Assembly: GCA_965227695.1 (NCBI GenBank)
Contig: OZ245760.1
Location: 1,674,001-1,738,000, forward strand
DNA length: 64,000 nt
Direction of reading: 5' to 3'
From: UBA1858 sp965227695
GTDB taxonomy: Bacteria; Pseudomonadota; Gammaproteobacteria; UBA4575
Both the position numbers and the translations under genes were made by a program. The notes under the pieces were generated by a model. It saw only the letters and a program-made list of their open reading frames with translations, was not told the origin of the DNA and ran no database searches. Below, piece by piece: positions 1 through 7,541 of this stretch (its first letter is position 1; every line of letters begins with the position of its first letter).

Positions 1-607
1 AAACAACGCAATTGCATTTCCATTTTTATTCGGGAAAAACTGGTTAAATGCCGATCCATCATCAGTGTGGGCGGCAACTGTCTATACGCAACAAGCCAGA
101 TTGTTTATTGCCATGGTTTATATATGGCAGCTATATCGCTATGCAAAACTGAGTCAGCAGGCTTCGCAGCAACTTGCACCTTCTGTTGTTCGGAATCATC
201 CGAACGCGATACAAAATCAGGCAGCCTCACAAACACTTCAGGATGCAGGTAATACAAGAGCAAATTTGCAGAATGATGTTAACAGTTACCTGCAACTGCA
301 AAGATTGTCAGCCATTCTTACTTTATTTACTTTTTATAATCCATATTCGCCTAATTTCGTTTTCCAGAGAAACAAGGCAGTTTCCATTGATTATACCTAT
401 GCACCTGCCATGTCCACTTTGACTGCGATTACATTTATTGTCTTACAAGGGCTGCTAAATGATTATAAGAATGCATTAGGTAGTAATAATTCCCAGAATC
501 ATTTTGCCCAAATCAAGCATAGCCAACTAATTGTGCTGGCTCTTTTGCAATATATGATTATACAAAGACAATTCTTTATGCGGCTATATATGCCTGCAGA
601 GAAATAA
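1..607 (+). CDS. Hypothetical membrane-associated protein, 3' part only
   Basis: The reading frame is open from the first bases of the window to the TAA at 605-607, so this is the C-terminal part of a gene that starts upstream. The GTG at 65 is an in-frame codon but need not be the start. About 200 residues are visible. There is a Gln/Asn-rich middle with a weakly amphipathic stretch and two hydrophobic segments near the C-terminus (around TLTAITFIVLQGLL and SQLIVLALLQYMII), followed by a short basic tail. I do not recognise a family. Codon use looks ordinary and no neighbour suggests a role. Confidence 0.5.
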   Translation, partial: NNAIAFPFLFGKNWLNADPSSVWAATVYTQQARLFIAMVYIWQLYRYAKLSQQASQQLAPSVVRNHPNAIQNQAASQTLQDAGNTRANLQNDVNSYLQLQRLSAILTLFTFYNPYSPNFVFQRNKAVSIDYTYAPAMSTLTAITFIVLQGLLNDYKNALGSNNSQNHFAQIKHSQLIVLALLQYMIIQRQFFMRLYMPAEK

Positions 608-682
608 CTACAAGATGATCTTTCTCGTATATCAGTCTAGGCATGTCTGCCTGCACTCAGAAAATTATAATTCGAAAATATT

Positions 683-874
683 TTACTTTTTATAAAACTC
701 GTCAAACTCTGCTTCAGAGATAGTCTCTTGTGTCACTAATATTTTAGTGCGTCGATCTTTGTTTTTTCGGCGATCCGAAGCCACAAGTTTGCCTTCCTTA
801 TCTTTGAACGGGAACTCTACGTGTTCTCTTTCAAGTCTTCTTTCTTGATCCCGACGATCAGATTTATATGTCAT
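683..874 (-). CDS. Small charged DRR-motif protein (paralogue of 44468-44707)
   Basis: A 63-residue soluble, highly charged protein with repeated Asp-Arg-Arg motifs (SDRRDQERR, ASDRRKNKDRR) and an acidic C-terminus. I choose the ATG at 874 because AAAGG lies about nine bases upstream; a TTG at 895 would add seven residues without a better signal. It aligns with the plus-strand protein at 44468-44707: both have an EF/VSFPxK-KEG core, then a DRRK-x2-DRR block, a V/T-rich stretch and I-x-E-x-EF-x3-Y-x-K. The function is unknown. The basic-acidic layout would suit nucleic-acid or protein binding, which is a guess. Confidence 0.6.
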   Translation of the reverse strand: MTYKSDRRDQERRLEREHVEFPFKDKEGKLVASDRRKNKDRRTKILVTQETISEAEFDEFYKK

Positions 875-1049
875 ATCAACGTACCTTTGCCACAAAATTT
901 TCCTAATATTTAGTCATAGACATAAAAATATGTAATTAACTGTGAGATTGAGCGAACAATTCAGATTCATTAACGGTAATCGACTATTATTTATAATCGC
1001 AGCGATTAATCATTAATGGATGGTTGTATCACTTTATAAACAATTTCAG

Positions 1050-1358
1050 CTAGATAAACACAATAAAGAAGTATGTCATCACCACTGACATTACACCTGC
1101 CACCATACATCCAGCGACAATCAATCTGTCATTCTTGCGTAACTGTCTGACCATGCCAGCAGATGAGATCACTTGAGATCCTTTTACACTGACTCTTTTC
1201 GGCATTTTGACCTCTTTTTGGCCTTTTTCAGCCGCAATTAAGTCTGCCTCGTCATGAATGTCCGAAGTCTCAGGTTTCTCAGATGGATTGACGTCTGGCG
1301 TATCCAGTGTGAGTTCTGCCTCTTCCTCATTGTATTGAATTTTTGGATTGACTTGCAT
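1050..1358 (-). CDS. Small tail-anchored membrane protein, hypothetical
   Basis: A 102-residue protein. The first 60 residues are acidic and low in complexity (EEEAELTLDTPDVNPSEKPE), followed by a Lys-rich patch, then one strong C-terminal transmembrane segment (about residues 80-102, LIVAGCMVAGVMSVVMTYFF) with almost no tail after it. The topology is therefore that of a C-tail-anchored protein with a cytoplasmic charged domain. A GGAGA sits eight bases before the ATG. I recognise no family. It is next to, and on the same strand as, the DRR-motif gene at 683-874, but 175 bases apart, so co-transcription is uncertain. Confidence 0.55.
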   Translation of the reverse strand: MQVNPKIQYNEEEAELTLDTPDVNPSEKPETSDIHDEADLIAAEKGQKEVKMPKRVSVKGSQVISSAGMVRQLRKNDRLIVAGCMVAGVMSVVMTYFFIVFI

Positions 1359-1649
1359 GCTGTTGTCTCCATTGGCAATTCACTGGCAGAAATTAAAACA
1401 CGTGGTTCAATCAATAATGTGATGACCTATAAATATTTTGTGTCGCTTTGTTTAACGGCCAGATATCCAGATAAATGGTGCTAGTGTCCGCTCTTCGCCA
1501 GCTTGTAATGAGATCATTCCGCTGGTATCACCATTCTTCGCTATTTTTAAGCCATTCGTCTCCAGATGTTAACGTGACATCAAATTGAAATGAAATTTCA
1601 TTAATGTGCGCACCATCTTATAACTTACTGTTTAACTAGAGGAAATTTT

Positions 1650-1763
1650 ATGAGTAATGTACTCAAATACTTGAGAAATGTGCTTGATCCATACTGGAGT
1701 GAATTTATGTTATTCACCCTATTTGCAGTATCCATATTTAATCTCGGAGTGATTGTTTTTTAG
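1650..1763 (+). CDS. 37-residue single-span membrane protein
   Basis: A small ORF, MSNVLKYLRN... ending ...NLGVIVF. AGAGGA precedes the ATG at a good distance, and a strong rho-independent terminator follows the stop by about 25 bases, which together support a real transcription unit. A basic, Tyr/Trp-containing N-terminus (residues 1-18) leads into one transmembrane helix (about residues 19-37) that reaches the C-terminus. No family is recognised. Proteins of this type are often accessory subunits of membrane enzymes or transporters, but nothing nearby identifies a partner. Confidence 0.55.
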   Translation: MSNVLKYLRNVLDPYWSEFMLFTLFAVSIFNLGVIVF

Positions 1764-1787
1764 TTCGCTGTTTGGACTACATGGTTT

Positions 1788-1815
1788 AAAAAAGCCCCGC
1801 AAGCCGGGGCTTTTT
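1788..1815 (+). terminator. Rho-independent terminator
   Basis: The stem GCCCCG / CGGGGC (1794-1799 and 1805-1810) has the five-base loop CAAGC. It is preceded by a run of A and followed by TTTTT. It closes the transcript of the 37-residue ORF. Confidence 0.9.
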
Positions 1816-2030
1816 GTTTTAAATCAGGCAGGTATCTGAATAAATTTCTAGTCATGGCAATTAGAAATAATTACTTTCGCCCGTAAAAAATACACTGAGA
1901 CTGACCGTAACTCCAATACAGGTATTATTAAATGGGTATTTTCAGTTAGAATGTTTGCCAGAGCACTTTTAACAGAAAAATAAAAAATAGCTTGCAAGCT
2001 AGAAAAAATACCTGGAGGGAGAGCGTCGCT

Positions 2031-3893
2031 ATGTCTGGTAGATTATTTGTCTTTTTGATTCTTTTTTTACCTCAAATCTCAATGGCAGGCATGTTTGATG
2101 ACCTGGTTAACAAAACAAAAAAAGCGGCTGAAGAGGTTGTCGATAAAACTGTAGATAAAGTGACCTCGGGTAATGAAGGCACTGAAGAGAAGAGTCTTTC
2201 AGGTCAGCCAATATCCAGCTCTAACGGCTACGATTACATTACCATTCAGGATATTCCAGCTGATCGAAGACCGGCGACTTATGGAACTCTAGGTCTGGCG
2301 AGACTGCTTTATGATACTAGCTGGCTGGACGAGAATTTGTTAAAAGCAACGCAAATGGCGATCGGCTGTCATCAGTATTATTTAAAGCATGGAGCAGTGA
2401 GAGGTGCTGGCTGTATGGGAGAATTCCAGGGTACAGACAAAACTGCACATAACATCAAGCTCGCCCCCGTTTTCACTGATGAAGAAGTCATCGACAGAAA
2501 TCCGAAGTTTGCCGCCCAGGAGTTAAAGGGTCGCATTAAACCTGCCTTCATGACGCTTGCAAAACATCTCCCGCCGAAATTTGGTGATACGGTTCGCTGG
2601 CGAGGGACGTACGATTTTGAACGATCTGTAATGAACGTCAACATTCAGGGTTATCAAGAAGCACGCAGAAATATTGTAAATCGCCTGCCTGATAATATTA
2701 AACACCTCGATCTCAGGAGTCCCGAGCGCGCAAATTTTGATGGCACCGCCGGTGAATATCATCAGTTAAAAGTTTGGCCCCCGTATGTTGAAGGCATTTA
2801 TGCGCTAGCCTTTGATCGGGACCTAGGGCAGGGCCAGGTAGCGATGGCACCGACAGAAGCGGAAAAACTTTTTAAGGACACGCCCAAGAATTATGTGGTC
2901 GGACAGGCCGTTGTTGAGTATCAGGTAAATAGCACAGTTGGTGAAGCTGCCATTGCGACATTAGAGCAAGTACGCATACTGTCAGCGACCAACGATGTAA
3001 AACCGGTTAATGCGGAATCTATTCTGATCATTCCTGCTTCTGCTTTTCCTGAGCGTCAAGCACAAAAGCAAGAGGCAAAAACACCTGTCACAAAACCCGT
3101 GAAGGTCGCCAAGTCGACACCTGCCAAAAAGACAACATCGGAACCGGATCCATTAGCTCTTGTTAAAAAAGGCAATCCGTATGGGCCTGATATTATCGGC
3201 TTGCAGCTTGGGATGACAATCGAACAGGCCGAGCAACAGATCAAAAAGCATAAAGACCTCACTGAGATAATCAAGGGTAAGGTATCTGCACCTTTCAAGA
3301 CTGCCAGGCTGTATGTGCTGGATCCCGGCGATGAAGCCATTTCTCTGATGACGATGGATTCTCCGGTGGGAGAGAGGATCGCCGGCGTCGTTCGTACCGT
3401 CGTATTTGAGCGGGATTCTGCGCCTTCTGAGGTCGCAATTGCCTCTTCAGTTGAAAAAAAATATGGCACGCCATTTTATTCATATGATGTCAAAGACATT
3501 CACTTCGACCGAAGCTGGTTTACTAACTGGAAAGGCGAAGTTGTGTCAAAACAAGAAGCAAACATGCAAAATTTGGGTAAATGTGAGGACGCAGCGCGCA
3601 TACGTTCAGGGTTAAAAACCTGGCTTACCAGTGACGGACAGCCTTATCGCTGGTTTGCCCCTGGCGCCACTAACTGGAATAGCCCACACGTGTTGGAAGC
3701 GGGAGATTTGAAAAAAGCAAAAAATATCGATCGTTGTGGTCCGACTGTGATTGCTGATTATCAGGCCAATTCAGGTCAACCAATAGGGCCGAGCCTTACA
3801 CTTTCGCTCTTCGATAGCGCCTGGATTATGGATGCGGTTAAAAAGCATTACGCTAAAGAGAAGGCACAAGGGGTTAAGAATCTGGATCTATAA
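2031..3893 (+). CDS. Exported protein of unknown function, two-domain
   Basis: A 620-residue protein. The start is set at the ATG at 2031 because it opens a clean Sec signal peptide (MSGRLFVFLILFLPQISMAG) and GGAGGGAGAG lies just upstream; a TTG at 1992 would bury that signal. After the signal comes a Lys/Glu-rich amphipathic helix (KKAAEEVVDKTVDKV). An N-terminal domain (about residues 60-335) is joined by a Lys/Pro/Thr-rich linker (about 340-375) to a C-terminal domain containing four or five Cys. I do not recognise either domain. A periplasmic or outer-membrane location is likely. It stands alone, 114 bases before the next gene. Confidence 0.65.
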   Translation: MSGRLFVFLILFLPQISMAGMFDDLVNKTKKAAEEVVDKTVDKVTSGNEGTEEKSLSGQPISSSNGYDYITIQDIPADRRPATYGTLGLARLLYDTSWLDENLLKATQMAIGCHQYYLKHGAVRGAGCMGEFQGTDKTAHNIKLAPVFTDEEVIDRNPKFAAQELKGRIKPAFMTLAKHLPPKFGDTVRWRGTYDFERSVMNVNIQGYQEARRNIVNRLPDNIKHLDLRSPERANFDGTAGEYHQLKVWPPYVEGIYALAFDRDLGQGQVAMAPTEAEKLFKDTPKNYVVGQAVVEYQVNSTVGEAAIATLEQVRILSATNDVKPVNAESILIIPASAFPERQAQKQEAKTPVTKPVKVAKSTPAKKTTSEPDPLALVKKGNPYGPDIIGLQLGMTIEQAEQQIKKHKDLTEIIKGKVSAPFKTARLYVLDPGDEAISLMTMDSPVGERIAGVVRTVVFERDSAPSEVAIASSVEKKYGTPFYSYDVKDIHFDRSWFTNWKGEVVSKQEANMQNLGKCEDAARIRSGLKTWLTSDGQPYRWFAPGATNWNSPHVLEAGDLKKAKNIDRCGPTVIADYQANSGQPIGPSLTLSLFDSAWIMDAVKKHYAKEKAQGVKNLDL

Positions 3894-4007
3894 TAATATT
3901 GTAGATTAGTTCAGCTGATAGCTTTAACGCCGAAAGCGGCCATAGATTAGTGTATATTGACATATCCGATATTAGCTGAGGTTTAAGCTTTATGCAGGGG
4001 ACCTGAA

Positions 4008-4325
4008 ATGAGATCTTTGTTCTTATTGATTTTGGTATATTCGATGTCAGCGCATGCTGAGTCAGGCTGGACTGATTTTGGAAAAGTGATCGAAATGATT
4101 CCTGACTCTGATTTTCGATATCGGGTTAATATCAATGTAAAGGAAAACCCAAGTGGGTGCAGAATAAACGATTGGTTTTACCAGGATTATTTGTCGAATG
4201 GTTCTGATCAAATGTATACCGCCATACTAGAAGCACTCATTAATGAGCGAGCAATAAAAGTATATGTCAGTGGCAAATGTGGAATAAAAGGGTACTCTGA
4301 AATTACCGCAGTTAGTATTAGGTAA
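4008..4325 (+). CDS. Small secreted two-cysteine protein
   Basis: A 105-residue precursor with a clear signal peptide (MRSLFLLILVYSMSAHA), leaving a mature protein of about 88 residues. Two cysteines (in PSGCRIND and SGKCGIKG) probably form a disulphide. The ending, KVYVSGKC-x3-GYSEI-x3-SI, looks like paired beta strands. In general layout it resembles small secreted OB-fold-like proteins such as SubB-like domains, but the similarity is only in outline and I make no functional claim. The next gene starts 79 bases downstream on the same strand, so the two may be co-transcribed. Confidence 0.6.
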   Translation: MRSLFLLILVYSMSAHAESGWTDFGKVIEMIPDSDFRYRVNINVKENPSGCRINDWFYQDYLSNGSDQMYTAILEALINERAIKVYVSGKCGIKGYSEITAVSIR

Positions 4326-4404
4326 ATCACTGCTACCGACCCTTAGCGATGATTGGTTTATTCGGAATTTAATGCATATTTAAATGAAATAGGAATGTTA
4401 TATC

Positions 4405-5928
4405 ATGAAAATTACAATTCCTTTACTGGTAATATTGATCCATCAACTATTGTTCACGGCGGTCGCTCAAGAAGGTGCTGCTGAGAAGCTACGCCGAGCC
4501 ACCTTGCCGATATTGATGGGGGATGAATCTCACTTGGGAGGTACTAAGAGTGGGGTAGATAACCGACAAGATTTATACCGTCTATGTGAGCCATGCGAGA
4601 AATATATCGATGAGTTTTTCTATACCAAAAAAGAATTAAGCAATAATTTACAACAAGTCGGGAAACAACGTTCAAAACTTAAGGAGCTGGATAGAGAGAT
4701 TTCAGAATTAAGAGTTAAAGGTGAAGATGCCAAATCCCTACTCAAAAAAGAAGCCTACCAAAAAGAAGCTCAAAATTTAAAAAAACTCGAAGAGCAACGG
4801 TTAATCTTATTATCTACTCATGAGCGTAATGAAAATAATCTTCTAAAATGCATGTATCAACACTGCATGGATAAGGATTATGCGGATACTGACCTTGACT
4901 GGAATTATACTGTTTGGGATTCTGGTTGGGGAGATTCAAAAGAATATGATTTTAAGCCGGCCTGGGAAGAACTTACTATTGAAGAGCTATATCAGACACT
5001 CCCTATTCATAGTTATTATGGCAGATCACCCGTACCTAAGCGTTACTTACTCACTATTACGGATTGTAAGAATTGTAAACATAGATCAAAAGAGATAAAT
5101 AATTGGATCTTAGAAAATTATAATGAGAAATTGTCACTTGCAGATAATCTCAGAGAGGAAAACTATACAGAGGAGAAAGCCGCTGTATTCGCAGCTGAAG
5201 CAAGGGATTTTATTACAATAGTTGAAAAAAAGAGAGCGGAACTTCGAGAGTGTGAAAAACAATGTATAAAAAAAGATAAGTCACATGGCTCCGTATTCCC
5301 TGATAAAAGAAAGATTCATTACTATGCGGCCGCGGGTGTATCGCATGTTAAGTCTGAAGACTTGCGAGAAAGCATTAATGCGGGAAAAGAGATATTTGCA
5401 GCGAATGGCATCGATGGTGATTTTGAGTCTGAGTCTCATGATTTAGGATATAGGATCATTCTGGGTTTTGAAGTTCCTCTGGAAAATGGCTCGATAGTAG
5501 ACGTCAGTGTGTTTTTTCAAGATGGCATCACAATCAGGGGTGATGTTAGCGGTACTGCTGCGACAATAGTCGGGCCATTTACCTTTGACTCAACTGGTAA
5601 GCAAGAAATCAAAACATATGGCATTGATTTCAGCTTCCTATATAGATTAACACCAAGCTTCTTCCTTGGTGGTGGTCTTGGTTATCACTTTTTTGATATT
5701 GTTGATGAGTCAAATGTTGTCACCACATTAAATGGCGTAATTACAAGTTCAGTCGCTTCAAGAGATAGTGAGCACGAGAGTGTCGTCGCAGCAACTGCTA
5801 AACTAAGATATAACTTTGGTAAAAGAATATTTTTGGGTGGTGATATCTCAAGAACATTAGAAGAGGTTGGTTTCAATGACGACGATCATATTACGTCTAT
5901 TAACGGTCATATTGGTGTGCGTTTTTAG
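4405..5928 (+). CDS. Cys-hairpin repeat / outer-membrane beta-barrel fusion protein
   Basis: A 507-residue protein with a signal peptide at about residues 1-22. Two similar helical modules follow. The first runs from C61-x2-C64 to C149-x4-C154 around a Lys/Glu coiled coil (residues 75-140). The second runs from C221-x2-C224 to C283-x3-C287 around another helical pair. From about residue 304 to the end, alternating polar/aromatic beta strands (HYYAAAGVSHV, LGYRIILGFEV, SFFLGGGLGYHFF, SINGHIGVRF) end in a terminal Phe, as in small OmpA/OmpX-like 8-stranded barrels. I infer an outer-membrane anchor carrying two disulphide-stapled helical hairpins in the periplasm. No known family matches the whole. 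Confidence 0.6.
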   Translation: MKITIPLLVILIHQLLFTAVAQEGAAEKLRRATLPILMGDESHLGGTKSGVDNRQDLYRLCEPCEKYIDEFFYTKKELSNNLQQVGKQRSKLKELDREISELRVKGEDAKSLLKKEAYQKEAQNLKKLEEQRLILLSTHERNENNLLKCMYQHCMDKDYADTDLDWNYTVWDSGWGDSKEYDFKPAWEELTIEELYQTLPIHSYYGRSPVPKRYLLTITDCKNCKHRSKEINNWILENYNEKLSLADNLREENYTEEKAAVFAAEARDFITIVEKKRAELRECEKQCIKKDKSHGSVFPDKRKIHYYAAAGVSHVKSEDLRESINAGKEIFAANGIDGDFESESHDLGYRIILGFEVPLENGSIVDVSVFFQDGITIRGDVSGTAATIVGPFTFDSTGKQEIKTYGIDFSFLYRLTPSFFLGGGLGYHFFDIVDESNVVTTLNGVITSSVASRDSEHESVVAATAKLRYNFGKRIFLGGDISRTLEEVGFNDDDHITSINGHIGVRF

Positions 5929-6508
5929 TAAATAATAATAAATATACCATATCAGCGAACGATCATTAATGCACCAATTGCTGAAGAAACATATTGCTGT
6001 GCTTGGTAAGTTTTTCAATAGATAGCGAATGCTTAAGCTATAAAAAAAGAGATTCTTCATTAAAGATAAATTGATAAATGATACTTGATTTTCTTAGACC
6101 AAATTTAGACCAATAAATATCAGTATTGATGTCTTTTATTATCTTTTTAACCTATTTGATATTTTTTTGATATAAATGGATTTAAAATTTCTCGCCTGTA
6201 TGAAGTAACTTCCAGGTTCCTGCTTACGCAGGAATGACGCGAATGATACCATTATAAACACCACCCAGATTCACGCATGCGCGGGAGTCACGCAGGAGAC
6301 GCCACTATAAACTGCGCTCCAGATTTCCGCTCGTCAAGGAGTGACCAAGTGGATGGTTTTTCGAATTTTCTACTAGTTTTCTGCTGATGACCAGATAGAT
6401 GCAATTCTTTAGTTGAAACTTATCAATTGGTTCACTTTGGTTAAGATGGAGACTGCAAACCCAAAGATAATTATGGCATGCTATGAGTTAGTCAGGCTCA
6501 GGCATAAT
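5929..6508. other. Intergenic, AT-rich, with a block of palindromic repeats
   Basis: No convincing gene is present. The first half is AT-rich, with a short direct repeat TTAGACCA-AAT-TTAGACCA near 6095. From 6215 to 6346 it holds three degenerate copies of the GATTCCCG palindrome family, described separately. Confidence 0.6.
6215..6346. repeat. Three degenerate copies of a ~54-bp palindromic repeat
   Basis: Palindrome units begin near 6215, 6268 and 6322 (consensus GATTCCCGC-N6-GCGGGAATGACG), 53-54 bases apart. The spacers resemble each other (ATGATACCATTATAAACACC and a shorter relative). The same unit plus spacer recurs at 11951-12083. The copies here are more decayed than those. They resemble REP-like sequences, whose mobility normally needs a RAYT transposase encoded elsewhere. 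Confidence 0.75.
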
Positions 6509-7162
6509 ATGAAACTTCAATTTCAATTTACTTTGACTTTTTTACTTGTTGTTCTTTATGTACCCAGCACGCAGGCAGAAGAGGACTGGGGGGCGAGTCA
6601 TAATTTGCTTGTGAAAAAGAGGATAAATGAAGACTGGTTTATGCTTTCACGTTCTAATCTGGCAACACGTCATAATAATGAACAGATTTTCCTGGGATAT
6701 ACGGGTGTTAGTATTGGCTATCAAGTCAACAGGAAATGCAGTGTACGCGCTGGCTATCGGATGGCACGATTTCGCATTGGTGAGAATTGGCGTACAGAAA
6801 GGCGTCCTATGATCGAATCTTACTACGGAAGTATACATGATGGCTGGCGCTTAACCAGTCGCTCGCGTATAGAATTCCGTCAACCGGACTGGCGTAAAAA
6901 TGACGTTCGTCTTCGCCAGGAATTTACAGCAACTGCACCTTTCAAGTTCACGCGTTTAGAAATGCAGCCTTTCGTCGAAAATGAGATATTTTACAGCACC
7001 CTTAATGACTGGGTTGAAGCCAACTGGACCACGGCCGGGCTTTCTTTTTTTCCGATGGATAATATTAAGGTCAAAGCAGGTTATCGCCACAACCTTATAC
7101 GCATTCAGGGAGATTTCATTACGCGTCATACTGTGGTGATTGGCGTGAATATCTTTTTTTAA
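6509..7162 (+). CDS. DUF2490-type outer-membrane beta-barrel protein
   Basis: A 217-residue protein. I start at the ATG at 6509 because it begins a proper signal peptide (MKLQFQFTLTFLLVVLYVPSTQA); the frame is open upstream but without signal-like sequence. The mature part is nearly all amphipathic beta strands rich in Arg, Trp and Tyr (SVRAGYRMARFRIG, RLTSRSRIEFRQPDW, FVENEIFYSTLNDW) and ends in the aromatic pair FF, as outer-membrane barrels do. The pattern and length fit DUF2490, whose function is unknown. The gene stands alone between repeats and the TonB-receptor locus. Confidence 0.65.
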   Translation: MKLQFQFTLTFLLVVLYVPSTQAEEDWGASHNLLVKKRINEDWFMLSRSNLATRHNNEQIFLGYTGVSIGYQVNRKCSVRAGYRMARFRIGENWRTERRPMIESYYGSIHDGWRLTSRSRIEFRQPDWRKNDVRLRQEFTATAPFKFTRLEMQPFVENEIFYSTLNDWVEANWTTAGLSFFPMDNIKVKAGYRHNLIRIQGDFITRHTVVIGVNIFF

Positions 7163-7541
7163 TAGTGACTATAATTTCATGCACTTTTCATATTGGTTGA
7201 CGTTTAGTTATCAGCGGGCAATATTACATTTTGAATCAGCGGTGAGAGATAAAAACTCTATACCATGTGAATAAATTCAATATTTGTTATGCTATTTTTT
7301 TGTTCTTATTAATTTTTTCCAGGATGTTATCAAGCAGGCATGCAAAGTCTAAGCGGGGATCGTCCAATTCTCTGGATGGTAAAAACATAATTTATTTTGT
7401 AATCTAGGAATAATATTGTTTTAGTGTTTTGACACTATTGAAACTTTAAATTTTTAATCAGCACATGCATGAGAATAGTTATGTCTGCCTATTTTTTACC
7501 TAATTATCTTTATAATAAAGGTACTCTCATATTTTTTTATC
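7163..7541. other. Intergenic region before the TonB receptor
   Basis: No gene or recognisable operator is evident. The stretch 7476-7541 matters for the next gene. In the receptor's frame it encodes an uninterrupted hydrophobic run after a TAG at 7476, but no ATG or GTG. The ATG at 7481 is in a neighbouring frame, and a run of seven T lies at 7532-7538. Confidence 0.5.
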
